Origin: JAAOII01 sp965207945
GTDB lineage: Bacteria > Pseudomonadota > Gammaproteobacteria > CBDBNL01 > JAAOII01
Length of the DNA: 64,000 nucleotides
Direction of reading: 5' to 3'
NCBI GenBank assembly: GCA_965207945.1
Contig: OZ242303.1
Location: forward strand, 496,001-560,000
In this document: piece by piece, positions 7,873-16,693 of the stretch
Numbering within the stretch: position 1 is the first letter of the stretch
Layout of the letters: each line of letters begins with the position of its first letter
Translations under genes and position numbers: made by a program
The notes under the pieces: generated by a model
Seen by the model: only the letters and a program-made list of their open reading frames with translations
Database searches by the model: none
What the model was told of the DNA's origin: nothing

Positions 7873-9141
7873 TTATCTGGCGTATCTTTCAAGCCAGAAT
7901 TTTTCTACTCTTTCCATCCAGGAAGGATGTGGTTCAGGAAGAACCCTGCCTAATTCTTGTGGGCTCAAAGTAGCAGGACCAAGAGGAAGGTTTTCAAATA
8001 GTTCTCTGTCTGCTGAGTTCAGCTGACTCATTCCAAGAACTGTAGGGTCTCCCCAGATACTCGGATCTGATTTCCTAACCTGCGCTTCAGCAGATATAAG
8101 AAAATCTGCCACTACTTGAGCTGCAGCTTTGGCGTTAGCGTTATAGGGAATGGCAACAAAATGAGTATTTCCTATAGTGCCGCCTTCCATTACAAAAGTG
8201 CGAACTGTTGCCGGCAATCTGCCATCGCTAATGGCTTCGGATGCATGACCAGGGTTAAAGGTTATGGCAATATCAATTTCATTATCTGCTAAAAGCCGTT
8301 CCATAGTGCTGCTATCCTTTGGATAATTATCACCTCTCTGCCACAGATGAGGATTTATGTTATCCAAAAATGTTACCAGACCGCGTATACCCTTCCTAAA
8401 AGATGCATCGTTAACCGGCTGTTGTAGGACACTGCTATCCTCTAATGTTTCATAAAGAACCTGTTTTAAAAAGGTGCTGCCCATGAAATCAGGTGGCGCC
8501 GGGTAGGTTATCCGTCCTGGATTCTCTTTTGCATAAGCAAGCATTTTCTCTAATGAGTTAGGAGGAGTTGTAATTCTGGTACTGTCGTATATGAAGTTAA
8601 GTTGCGCCATTCCCCAGGGAGATTCAAATCCATCTGTAGGGATGGTAAAGTCCACCAAAGTGGTGGGCTTATTTTCCGTATCCACTAAGCTAAAATTAGG
8701 AAGTTTCTCAGCAAAGGGACCGAATAGCAAACCGTTCTCTTTCATTGATTTAAAGTTTTCACCATTAATCCATACCATATCAACTGAGCCGCCTTCGTCT
8801 TTGCCACTAGTTTTTTCCGCCAAAACTTGTGAGACCACATTGGCGGTATCAGATATTTTGACATGAGTAAGTTTTATTCCATAGCGTGTTTTTACCTCTT
8901 CGGCAACCCACACTATATAGCTATTGATAATAGGACTGCCTCCCCAAGCATGCCAAAACATTTCTTGTCCTTCTGCTGCGGCAACTAACGCATCCCAATC
9001 ATTGGTGGCAGGGTCTACTTGCTCTACATTTTTATCTGGGGCTTTATTATTCTGGGCGCAGGAAATTAAAACTAATAGAGTAAGCATAGCTATTAATTGC
9101 CCAAATATTCTAAAATTAATCATTGTCATAAAATTTGTCAT
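7873..9141 (-). CDS. YnjB-like ABC transporter substrate-binding lipoprotein
   Basis: The protein (422 residues) has a signal peptide ending in the lipobox LISC (Cys 28), so it is a membrane-anchored lipoprotein. After a polar linker it reads like COG4134/YnjB: MFWHAWGGSPIINSYIVWVA, GIKLTHVKISDTANVV, SVDMVWINGENF and GLLFGPFAEKLPN. These are periplasmic binding proteins of extracellular-solute family 1/6 whose ligand is not established. E. coli ynjB sits next to permease and ATPase genes; here none are adjacent, so the transporter partner must be elsewhere or absent. It is transcribed alone, toward recJ. Confidence 0.75.
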   Translation of the reverse strand: MTNFMTMINFRIFGQLIAMLTLLVLISCAQNNKAPDKNVEQVDPATNDWDALVAAAEGQEMFWHAWGGSPIINSYIVWVAEEVKTRYGIKLTHVKISDTANVVSQVLAEKTSGKDEGGSVDMVWINGENFKSMKENGLLFGPFAEKLPNFSLVDTENKPTTLVDFTIPTDGFESPWGMAQLNFIYDSTRITTPPNSLEKMLAYAKENPGRITYPAPPDFMGSTFLKQVLYETLEDSSVLQQPVNDASFRKGIRGLVTFLDNINPHLWQRGDNYPKDSSTMERLLADNEIDIAITFNPGHASEAISDGRLPATVRTFVMEGGTIGNTHFVAIPYNANAKAAAQVVADFLISAEAQVRKSDPSIWGDPTVLGMSQLNSADRELFENLPLGPATLSPQELGRVLPEPHPSWMERVEKFWLERYAR

Positions 9142-9227
9142 AGTTAAATAATCGTATCATCAAATACCTCCCTATAAATAAGTGCCGATTATACCATATA
9201 TGTGTTGTAAAAACATAGAAGATAAAA

Positions 9228-9304
9228 TGGGGTGAACGATGGGTTTCGAACCCACGACATCAGGAACCACAATCCTGCGCTCTACCAACTGAGCTACGCT
9301 CACC
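9228..9304 (-). tRNA. tRNA-His (GTG)
   Basis: The reverse complement folds as a full cloverleaf: the extra G(-1) of tRNA-His opposite C73, a 7-bp acceptor GTGAGCG/CGTTCAC, D-arm GCTCAGTTGGTAGAGC, anticodon loop TTGTGGT (anticodon GTG) and T-loop TTCGAAA. CCA is encoded (9228-9230). It is 108 nt from the next tRNA on the same strand and probably co-transcribed with it. Confidence 0.96.
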
Positions 9305-9412
9305 ACGATAATTTCATGATAATTTTGGAATTACTCTTATATATGCCTATTGTATATCTATATTCTTGTGGAATTATATAGTAATTCTAAAAAAATAGTA
9401 ACAAAAGAGTAA

Positions 9413-9486
9413 CACGCCTGGCAGGAATCGAACCTGCAACCTACGGCTTAGAAGGCCGTTGCTCTATCCGATTGAGCTACAGGCGC
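9413..9486 (-). tRNA. tRNA-Arg (TCT)
   Basis: The reverse complement has acceptor GCGCCTG/CAGGCGT, D-arm GCTCAATCGGATAGAGC, anticodon stem ACGGC/GCCGT with loop CTTCTAA (anticodon TCT) and T-arm GCAGGTTCGATTCCTGC. CCA is not encoded, unlike the neighbouring tRNA-His. Confidence 0.95.
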
Positions 9487-9584
9487 ATATTATCCAAAAT
9501 TATTATATACTCTGTGAGCGTTGGATTACCATTTTATTATTTATAATAAACTTAATATGGTATTTAACAAGAGGTATTTTGTAA

Positions 9585-10478
9585 TTGGAACATAAGGATA
9601 TAATCAAAGGCAGTCAGGTGGCAATAGTCACCCCGATGAATGATGATGGTTCAATAGATTGGGAATCCACTCAAGGACTTGTAGAGTGGCATATTAAAGA
9701 GGGCAGTGATGGCTTAGTGGTTGCTGGCACAACTGGTGAATCCGCTACGTTAAGCCCCAAGGAGCACAAAGAATTAATTTCATTTATTATCAAACAAGTT
9801 GACAAGCGGGTGTCAGTAATAGCCGGCACTGGTTCAAACTCCACCGATGAAGCAATAGAATTATCCGCGTATGCCAAACAAGCAGGCGCAGATGCCGTCC
9901 TGTTAGTTGTTCCTTATTACAATAAGCCAACTCAACAAGGATTGATTAAGCACTTCTCTAAAATTGCGGAAGAAGTTGATGTGCCTCAAATTTTATACAA
10001 TGTCCCTTCGCGCACCATCACAGATATGTTGCCGCAAACTGTAGGGGAAGTAGCGCAATTCAAAAACATCATAGGAATAAAAGAAGCAAGTGGAGATGTT
10101 TCACGTGTTGCCACATTACGCGAGTTGTGCGGCGAGAGTTTCATTATACTTTCTGGTGATGACCCGACTTGCTGTGAGCTGATTTTAGCAGGAGGAAACG
10201 GCTGTATTTCTGTAACTGCCAATGTGGCTCCAGCATTAATACATGAACTATGCACTTTAGCGCAAGAAGGTAAAGCTGAGCAAGCACGTGCCTTGCAACA
10301 AAGATTAATGCCGTTGCATGATGTTTTGTTTTTAGAATCTAATCCTATTCCAGTTAAGCATGCAATGCACCTAAAACATAAGATGGGAACAAAAATTCGT
10401 TTACCCCTGACTAACCTTTCCTTGTCTCATGAGCCACAGCTTAAATCTGTTATGCACAGTTTGGCTTTGCTTGATTAA
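9585..10478 (+). CDS. dapA: 4-hydroxy-tetrahydrodipicolinate synthase
   Basis: DapA condenses pyruvate with aspartate semialdehyde, the first step of the lysine/diaminopimelate branch. The protein (297 residues) shows GTTGESATL near 48-56, YYNKPTQQGLIKHF near 113-126, YNVPSRT near 139-145 with the catalytic Tyr, and GIKEAS near 165-170 with the Schiff-base Lys. The start is TTG at 9585, supported by the GAGG Shine-Dalgarno sequence at 9571-9574. A TATAAT box at 9542-9547 with TTGGAT 15 nt upstream is a possible promoter. The stop overlaps the start of the BamC-like lipoprotein by one base (TTAATG), the classic gammaproteobacterial dapA-bamC linkage. Confidence 0.96.
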   Translation: MEHKDIIKGSQVAIVTPMNDDGSIDWESTQGLVEWHIKEGSDGLVVAGTTGESATLSPKEHKELISFIIKQVDKRVSVIAGTGSNSTDEAIELSAYAKQAGADAVLLVVPYYNKPTQQGLIKHFSKIAEEVDVPQILYNVPSRTITDMLPQTVGEVAQFKNIIGIKEASGDVSRVATLRELCGESFIILSGDDPTCCELILAGGNGCISVTANVAPALIHELCTLAQEGKAEQARALQQRLMPLHDVLFLESNPIPVKHAMHLKHKMGTKIRLPLTNLSLSHEPQLKSVMHSLALLD

Positions 10479-11119
10479 TGAGAGCGTCATTGACAAAATA
10501 TACGCTAACCATAGCAACAATAGCGATTATGCTATTAATTAGCAGCTGTGCTGCCAAACGAGATGGTTTCCTGGCTGCTGTTGATGGTCCTCCTATTCGT
10601 CTGCCTGAAGATGCAATAAATCCAATACCTGCCTATAGTGTGCCGCCTGCTACAAACGCAGAGAAAGAAATTGTATTTGTCAGCAGGCCAAGACCACAAC
10701 CAGAATTTATTGGCAGAGCGCCAGATGGCTATGAGCCGAGCAAAATTAAAAGCAGCGATGTTTTGCTGCAAAGTTTGGATTTAGGATATAACACTATCAA
10801 GCAAGCAACCCTCAGATTATCCCCTTATAACTCTGAGTCGCATAGCGAGCAATTAAAGTTAACTCTTAATGCCATAGGTTTGCATGAGCAGGCAGGGGCA
10901 AGGGACGGAGACGGGGCAGGGGAAGAGAAAGGAGAAACAGAAACTATATTCACGACTGGGGCGTCTTTTGAATATGAGAAGCCAGCAAAAATTAAACTGT
11001 ATCTTTACAATCGTTTGATAATGCTAAGCATTGTTCATGATGATGATAAAGAGGAAATTGATATAAACGATGATTTTAACCTGTTAGAGCGAATCAGAGA
11101 TGAATTTTTATCGCTTTAA
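10478..11119 (+). CDS. bamC: BamC/NlpB-like outer membrane lipoprotein
   Basis: The protein (213 residues) has a signal peptide and lipobox ISSC with Cys 24, followed by the Pro-rich segment DGPPIRLPEDAINPIPAYSVPP, which corresponds to the extended BamC N-terminus that wraps BamD. The rest is too diverged to assign from sequence alone and is shorter than E. coli BamC (about 344 residues), so one helix-grip domain may be missing. The call relies mainly on its place between dapA and purC. A Gly/Asp/Glu insertion (ARDGDGAGEEKGETE, near residues 140-154) is encoded by a G-rich stretch at 10887-10945. BamC is an accessory subunit of the BAM complex. Confidence 0.6.
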   Translation: MRASLTKYTLTIATIAIMLLISSCAAKRDGFLAAVDGPPIRLPEDAINPIPAYSVPPATNAEKEIVFVSRPRPQPEFIGRAPDGYEPSKIKSSDVLLQSLDLGYNTIKQATLRLSPYNSESHSEQLKLTLNAIGLHEQAGARDGDGAGEEKGETETIFTTGASFEYEKPAKIKLYLYNRLIMLSIVHDDDKEEIDINDDFNLLERIRDEFLSL

Positions 11120-11156
11120 TGCTGAAGTTAATACCTAGTAAGAAGACAAGACAATT

Positions 11157-11888
11157 ATGAAGAAAGGAGAACATATTTATTCAGGCAAGGGCAAAAGCAT
11201 ATTTGCCACTGATAATAAATCGCAAGTAATAATGCATTTTCGCGATGACCTAACGGCATTCAATGGTGAAAAGAAAGATGTTTGCGAAGGTAAGGGCATC
11301 TTCAATAATCACATTAACGCTTTTTTGATGAAAAAACTGGCGGATGCTGGTATTAATGTTGGTTTTATTGAACTACTCAATAATAGGGAAACTTTAGTGA
11401 GGCGTTTAGAAATGATTAAACTGGAGTTTGTAATGCGTAATATAGCCGCCGGCACCATTACAAAACGGCTTGGACTTAACAAGGGGACAACTCTGCAACC
11501 AGCGGTGCAAGAATTATTCTTAAAGGATGATGATTTAGGTGACCCTTTTATTAATATATCGCATGTCAAGACCTTAAAACTTGCAGATATTGACATAGTT
11601 GACCAGGCAGAAAAGATTACTATGCAAGTAAATATGGTACTAAAAGATGTTTTTAGTAATGTTGGCATAGACCTAGTAGATTTTAAATTAGAGTTTGGAA
11701 TGGCGGATGGCAAGCTATATGTAGGGGATGAAATATCCGCGGATAGCTGTCGTTTATGGGAGCAGAATACTAAACGTCCGTTTGATAAAGATTTATTTCG
11801 TTTTGACCTTGGAGATATAGCAACATCCTACAAGAGCTTAACAGAAATGTTAGGGATAGAAATAATTGATAGCGACACAGACGTGTAA
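11157..11888 (+). CDS. purC: Phosphoribosylaminoimidazole-succinocarboxamide synthase
   Basis: PurC ligates aspartate to CAIR in purine synthesis. The protein (243 residues) starts at the conserved YSGKGKSIFAT and carries FRDDLTAFNGEKK, LEFVMRNIAAGT near 89-100, DFKLEFG near 174-180 and GDEISADSCRLW near 190-201, covering the ATP and CAIR sites. Length is that of the bacterial short form. It follows the BamC-like gene by 37 nt in the dapA-bamC-purC order. Confidence 0.97.
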   Translation: MKKGEHIYSGKGKSIFATDNKSQVIMHFRDDLTAFNGEKKDVCEGKGIFNNHINAFLMKKLADAGINVGFIELLNNRETLVRRLEMIKLEFVMRNIAAGTITKRLGLNKGTTLQPAVQELFLKDDDLGDPFINISHVKTLKLADIDIVDQAEKITMQVNMVLKDVFSNVGIDLVDFKLEFGMADGKLYVGDEISADSCRLWEQNTKRPFDKDLFRFDLGDIATSYKSLTEMLGIEIIDSDTDV

Positions 11889-11924
11889 TTAGAGGAGAGT
11901 TCTATTCCCAATTAACTCTATTAC

Positions 11925-12995
11925 TTAATTTCCAATTTCCCCAACCATTTCCCCAATATAGTTTTTTGCGAGTTGGCGCTTAAGAAAGGCATTGCGCCGC
12001 GCATAATCTTGCAAACCATTTTTTTCACTTTGCCCCAATAGCCAGGATGACTTTGTCCATAAACCACTAAGAGTATAACCATTAGCAAAAATAGCCCCTT
12101 GTTTAATTGCCTTTCTTAATGGCGGATAACTGGCGGTTGCAATATCCGCAGCTACTGGCATAAGAACTATATGTTTTTCTTGTTTAATTGCTGCGTCAAT
12201 AAAGTCCATAGCGTCATCAGGTAAATTACCGCCCCCCATTCCTATGATAACAGCCAGCTTCCAGTTCTTGTTGCGAGCAAGGGAAGCGAGTTTACCTATA
12301 TTAAAGCCAGGGACTGCTTGTAACAAAATAGCTTTATCGCTAAAGTAAGGCAAAAAAGAAGATGGACGGGCAGCAGCGTGCCTAATGAAACTGGGGGCGC
12401 AGTTGGAGGTGCTGCTGGGGATACAGCTGGGGGCGCTGCTGGAGAACTTAATTTTACTTGCAGTTATCTGTGCTAATGGCGCAGTAAAAGGAGTAGTGAA
12501 AACATCATCCGCAGTATTTGATATTTTCATTGCCCGACAGGCACGCCAAACGTTAGCACCCATAACTATTGATGCTTCTCTAATATCACTGCAAGCCAAG
12601 CGTAACGCATTGCTAAGGTTGCGTTCGGCATCACTGTTAGGCACATCAGGAGTTCGCTGCGAGCCAGTGAATACAATAGGGGCTGGCGGGTTGGCGCCGA
12701 AAGCATAAGAAATTGCAGCCGCAGAATATGCCATGGTGTCGGTGCCATGACTCACCACAAAACCATCATAATTAGCAAGGTTATCATAAATTGCTTCAGC
12801 TATGAGCCGCCACTCTTTAGTGGCAACTTCACTGCTATCCAAATAGCATAGATTATGAAAAGAAACATCTGCTATTTTTTTGATGTTTGGGAATAGCTTG
12901 GCGTAATTGTGTGGCTTGGCAGGGATACGACTTTTACCATTAGTAGTTACCATACCAATAGTCCCGCCAGTAATCATAACTGCAATTTTTTTCAT
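11925..12995 (-). CDS. ansA: L-asparaginase (type I/AnsA-like)
   Basis: Asparaginases hydrolyse L-asparagine to aspartate and ammonia. The two catalytic threonine motifs are present: TGGTIG at residues 9-14 and HGTDTM at 83-88; FTGSQRTPDVPNSDAERNL follows near 111-129. There is no signal peptide, suggesting a cytoplasmic type I enzyme. The protein is 356 residues, slightly long because of a Ser/Pro/Cys-rich insertion near residues 180-206, encoded by a repeated CTGGGGGCGC-type stretch at 12395-12455. It is convergent with purC and divergent from tRNA-Leu. Confidence 0.88.
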   Translation of the reverse strand: MKKIAVMITGGTIGMVTTNGKSRIPAKPHNYAKLFPNIKKIADVSFHNLCYLDSSEVATKEWRLIAEAIYDNLANYDGFVVSHGTDTMAYSAAAISYAFGANPPAPIVFTGSQRTPDVPNSDAERNLSNALRLACSDIREASIVMGANVWRACRAMKISNTADDVFTTPFTAPLAQITASKIKFSSSAPSCIPSSTSNCAPSFIRHAAARPSSFLPYFSDKAILLQAVPGFNIGKLASLARNKNWKLAVIIGMGGGNLPDDAMDFIDAAIKQEKHIVLMPVAADIATASYPPLRKAIKQGAIFANGYTLSGLWTKSSWLLGQSEKNGLQDYARRNAFLKRQLAKNYIGEMVGEIGN

Positions 12996-13030
12996 TGTAT
13001 TATTTTATGCTGAGTTGATTATGCGGGCTA

Positions 13031-13059
13031 TTGCATAATTGATAAAAATCTCTTATAAT
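13031..13059 (+). promoter_or_regulatory. Sigma-70-type promoter of tRNA-Leu
   Basis: TTGCAT (13031-13036) and TATAAT (13054-13059) are separated by exactly 17 bp. The tRNA-Leu 5' end lies 12 nt downstream of the -10 box, as expected for a short 5' leader. Confidence 0.75.
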
Positions 13060-13071
13060 ATAGAGATATAC

Positions 13072-13153
13072 GCGAGAGTGGCGGAATTGGTAGACGCGCA
13101 GGACTTAGAATCCTGTATCGCAAGATGTGAGAGTTCGAGTCTCTCCTTTCGCA
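13072..13153 (+). tRNA. tRNA-Leu (TAG)
   Basis: This is an 82-nt tRNA with acceptor GCGAGAG/CTTTCGC, D-arm GCGGAATTGGTAGACGC, anticodon stem CAGGA/TCCTG around loop CTTAGAA (anticodon TAG), the long class II variable arm TATCGCAAGATGT and T-arm GAGAGTTCGAGTCTCTC. CCA is not encoded. Confidence 0.96.
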
Positions 13154-13307
13154 TTAAATTCTAATCAGTGATATTAACGAAATCCCAGGAAATCTTGAGG
13201 AATGTTAGGGAATATAGGAATTAAGTATAATTAAATATATAGACGCATAGTATATTTATCACAGTACTAGTTGAATAATAGGAATTAAGACATAAATAGC
13301 ATTAATA

Positions 13308-14657
13308 ATGGACATAATAAAGGAAGACGGATTAAACAGAACAGTAAGTTTAACCTTGCCTTTTACGGAATTACAAAAAGGTATTGATAAGAAAATCTCG
13401 CAACTGGCAAAAACTGCTTCGGTAGCTGGATTTCGCAAGGGGAAAGTTCCCATTGACGTGATTAAGCAAAAATACGCTAAATCGTTATTGGGTGAGGTGG
13501 CGGATGATGTAATGAAGGATCATTTCCTTCAAACGGCTATAGACAAGGATATCAAGTTGGCAGGAGTTATTTCAATGCAACCCAAGCAACTAGATTTTGA
13601 TAAGGACTTCACCTTTGAAGTTAATTACGAAGTGTATCCCAGTGTGGAAGTTACTATCACACCCAATACCAAGCTGGAAAAAGTATCAGCTAAGGTTACC
13701 GAGGATGATATAAATAGCACCATTGAAGATATGCGTTCCCGCGCTGCTAAATATGAGGACGCCTTGATAGGAGTTGAAGCAAAAGATGAGCATATTGCTA
13801 TCATTGATTTTGATGCGGAAACTACAGATGCTGAGAAGAAAAAATTTGCCAACAATGACATGTCAGTTGACCTTAGCACACAGCAGCCCAGCGCTAATTT
13901 TGTTACCCAAATAAAAGGCATGAAAGATGGCGAACAAAAATCATTTACAGATAAAGTTAAACTTAGAGTGGATGATGGCAAGGGTGATGGAAGTGGGGAT
14001 AGCGAAGACGTTCAAGAGCGTGAGGCGTTATTCAATGTTCGCTTGAAAAAGCTGCAAAGGAAAGTCCTACCCGAAGTTAACAATGATTTTTTTAAGAAAT
14101 ACGGAGTTGAAGGAGATGAGCAAGAGTTTCGTTTACAAGTTCGTAAGAATATGGAATTTGAATTAAATTCGGCGATTAACCGCATAAAGTATCACAAGTT
14201 AACAGCTATTATCTTGGACAATAATAAGGGGTTAGAAGTTCCCAGTACACAAATTAATCGTGAGGCATCAAGAATGAGAGATGATGCAATTAAAAGATGG
14301 GGTCAGCTAATGGGGGGACAACGAGCGCCAGAGCCAGATAAACTGCCATTGGATTTGTTCAAAGAAAAAGCAGAAGAAAAGATTAAGGCAGGCCTATTCA
14401 TAGGTGAATTTGCGCGCAAAGAAAACCTTGTTCCCTCAGAAGAACAGGTTAATATTAGCATCAAGGAGTTGTCTCAAACCTACGAAAACCCCAAGGAAGT
14501 TGAAAAACAATATCTACAGAACGATGCCCTAAAAGAACAGGTGCGTAATAAATTACTGGAAGACATGGCTATGGATAAGTTTATCGCCTTGCTTGACGTT
14601 ACAGAAAGGGAAGTTACTTATCAAGAGGCAATGGCTATTAGTGCTAAAATAACCTAA
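13308..14657 (+). CDS. tig: Trigger factor (ribosome-associated chaperone and peptidyl-prolyl isomerase)
   Basis: The 449-residue protein has the ribosome-binding signature FRKGKVP near residues 42-48 (GFRxGxxP), a central FKBP-like domain and a long helical C-terminal domain. The FKBP domain is degenerate: the usual GDxVxIDFxG is replaced by DEHIAIIDFDAE, and a Gly/Asp-rich insertion (GKGDGSGDSEDVQ) lies near residues 224-236. Prolyl isomerase activity is therefore doubtful while chaperone function should remain. It heads tig-clpP-clpX-lon, with 4 nt between its stop and clpP. Confidence 0.93.
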   Translation: MDIIKEDGLNRTVSLTLPFTELQKGIDKKISQLAKTASVAGFRKGKVPIDVIKQKYAKSLLGEVADDVMKDHFLQTAIDKDIKLAGVISMQPKQLDFDKDFTFEVNYEVYPSVEVTITPNTKLEKVSAKVTEDDINSTIEDMRSRAAKYEDALIGVEAKDEHIAIIDFDAETTDAEKKKFANNDMSVDLSTQQPSANFVTQIKGMKDGEQKSFTDKVKLRVDDGKGDGSGDSEDVQEREALFNVRLKKLQRKVLPEVNNDFFKKYGVEGDEQEFRLQVRKNMEFELNSAINRIKYHKLTAIILDNNKGLEVPSTQINREASRMRDDAIKRWGQLMGGQRAPEPDKLPLDLFKEKAEEKIKAGLFIGEFARKENLVPSEEQVNISIKELSQTYENPKEVEKQYLQNDALKEQVRNKLLEDMAMDKFIALLDVTEREVTYQEAMAISAKIT

Positions 14658-14661
14658 TATA

Positions 14662-15303
14662 ATGATGAAACAAAATAATAATTCGCGCGATGATTTAGCC
14701 GCGAGTAAAATAGCGGCGACATTAGTTCCTATAGTTGTGGAACAATCGGCGCGTGGCGAGAGAGCTTATGATATTTATTCTCGCCTATTAAAAGACCGCA
14801 TAATTTTTTTAGTGGGACCAATAGAAGATAACATTGCTAATTTGGTCATGGCTCAGATGCTATTTTTAGAATCGGAAAACGCGCAAAAGGACATTCACCT
14901 GTATATTAATTCTCCCGGAGGTTCGGTTACCTCTGGTCTTTCCATTTATGATACTATGCAGTTTATTGCTCCAGAGGTTAGCACTATGTGTGTGGGTCAA
15001 GCATCCAGTATGGGAGCCCTGCTACTTGCTGGCGGCGCTGCTGGTAAAAGATTTATCCTGCCTAATTCACGAATTATGATACATCAGCCGCTGGGAGCTT
15101 TTCAAGGACAAGCCAGCGATATTCAGATTCATGCGCAAGAAATACAGCAGACCAAAGATAGGTTAAATAAGATTATTGCTAAGCACACGGGTAAGAAATT
15201 AAATACTATAATGAAAGATACGGAGAGAGATAATTTTATGAGTGCAGACGAAGCTCAACAATATGGCTTGGTGGATAAAATTTTATTGAGTCGTAAAGGT
15301 TAA
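14662..15303 (+). CDS. clpP: ATP-dependent Clp protease proteolytic subunit ClpP
   Basis: ClpP is the tetradecameric serine protease that degrades substrates fed by ClpX. The protein (213 residues) contains LVPIVVEQSARGERAYDIYS at its N-terminus, YINSPGGSVTSGLSIYDTMQ near 82-101, the catalytic serine in GQASSMGALLL near 112-122 and the catalytic histidine in RIMIHQPLG near 136-144. The putative catalytic Asp lies further on. The N-terminal propeptide is short. It is in an operon between tig and clpX. Confidence 0.97.
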   Translation: MMKQNNNSRDDLAASKIAATLVPIVVEQSARGERAYDIYSRLLKDRIIFLVGPIEDNIANLVMAQMLFLESENAQKDIHLYINSPGGSVTSGLSIYDTMQFIAPEVSTMCVGQASSMGALLLAGGAAGKRFILPNSRIMIHQPLGAFQGQASDIQIHAQEIQQTKDRLNKIIAKHTGKKLNTIMKDTERDNFMSADEAQQYGLVDKILLSRKG

Positions 15304-15379
15304 CCTGTTAGAGAGTTCGTTATAGTTTTTGATTTATTAATCTTGCATTTAAGTTAAATGACACCAACAATAGTTATAT

Positions 15380-16693
15380 ATGCCTAAAGATGAGAGAAAA
15401 GATATAAAACGTTGTTCTTTTTGCTATAAAAGTTCAGAAGAAGCGTTAATTCTTACTTCAGAGAATTGCTGTATATGCGAGGAATGCGTTCGTGTATCAA
15501 TGAAAGCACTGGAGGATGAATCGCATAAACAAAGTGTTGATAAATTTAATTATCTACCCAAGCCATCAGAGGTGCGGACATTTCTTGACCAATATGTTAT
15601 AGGGCAAGAACAAGCAAAGAAAATTCTCTCAGTGGCAGTATATAACCACTACAAGAAGCTTTACTACGAAGAGAATCCCAGTTTATCCGATAACCTATCA
15701 TCTAATCCAGTGGAAATTGGCAAAAGTAATGTTTTGCTAATAGGTCCTACTGGCAGTGGCAAGACCCTGCTAGCGGAAACTCTATCACGCATATTGGATA
15801 TTCCTTTTGCTATAGCAGATGCCACCACTTTAACCGAAGCAGGATATGTTGGCGAAGATGTTGAGAATATAATTCAAAGATTATTGCAAAAATGTAATTA
15901 TGATGTGGAAAAAGCGCAGAGAGGGATAATATACATAGATGAGATAGATAAAATTGCCCGTAAGGCAGAAAATGTATCAATAACTCGTGACGTTTCTGGT
16001 GAAGGAGTTCAGCAGGCGCTACTTAAATTAATTGAGGGAACCGTAGCGGCTATCCCTCCTCAAGGTGGACGCAAGCATCCCAATCAAGAATTTCTTCATG
16101 TGGATACTTCTGGTATTCTCTTTATATGTGGTGGGGCATTTAATGGTTTAGAAAAAATTATTCATCAGCGCACAGATAAGAGCAATATAGGGTTTGCCGC
16201 CAATCTTAAGTCACAAGCAGGCGGCGGGGGGGAAAAGAATCGTTATGAATTAATGAAGGATGTAGAACCTCAAGATTTAGTTAAGTATGGACTTATCCCT
16301 GAGTTTGTAGGAAGAATGCCTTTGACTGTAGCTCTTGAGGAGCTTGACGAAAATACTTTGGTTAAGATTTTAACTGAGCCAAAAAACTCTTTAATTAAAC
16401 AGTATAAAAAACTTTTTCATTGGGATAATGTGGAGCTCCAATACGAAGCATCCGCCTTGCGTGCAGTAGCGCGTAAAGCAAAGGAAAGGAAAACAGGCGC
16501 TCGAGGTCTGCGCTCAATACTTGATTTAGCGATGTTAGACACTATGTATGATATACCATCTGATGATCGCATCAGTAAGGTAATTATTACTCGCGATACC
16601 ATAGAAAATGGCTCAAAACCTATTATGGCGTATAAACCAGAACATAAACCAGAACATAAATTAAAAGGAGGAAAGAATGCAACAGGAAACTAA
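15380..16693 (+). CDS. clpX: ATP-dependent unfoldase ClpX
   Basis: ClpX unfolds tagged proteins and feeds them to ClpP. The protein (437 residues) has an N-terminal zinc-binding domain with CSFCYKS (residues 12-18) and CCICEECV, Walker A GPTGSGKT near 119-126, Walker B IIYIDEIDKI, the IGF loop IGFAAN for ClpP docking, and sensor motif GLIPEFVGRMP. The C-terminal end carries a short 12-bp repeat encoding KPEHKPEHK. The lon ribosome-binding site and start lie inside the clpX 3' end (17-nt overlap). Confidence 0.97.
   Translation: MPKDERKDIKRCSFCYKSSEEALILTSENCCICEECVRVSMKALEDESHKQSVDKFNYLPKPSEVRTFLDQYVIGQEQAKKILSVAVYNHYKKLYYEENPSLSDNLSSNPVEIGKSNVLLIGPTGSGKTLLAETLSRILDIPFAIADATTLTEAGYVGEDVENIIQRLLQKCNYDVEKAQRGIIYIDEIDKIARKAENVSITRDVSGEGVQQALLKLIEGTVAAIPPQGGRKHPNQEFLHVDTSGILFICGGAFNGLEKIIHQRTDKSNIGFAANLKSQAGGGGEKNRYELMKDVEPQDLVKYGLIPEFVGRMPLTVALEELDENTLVKILTEPKNSLIKQYKKLFHWDNVELQYEASALRAVARKAKERKTGARGLRSILDLAMLDTMYDIPSDDRISKVIITRDTIENGSKPIMAYKPEHKPEHKLKGGKNATGN

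Noticed and set aside
9228..13153. tRNA genes as integration sites of a genomic island
   Set aside because: No integrase, att-like duplication of tRNA ends or foreign gene block lies beside them; neighbours are conserved housekeeping genes.
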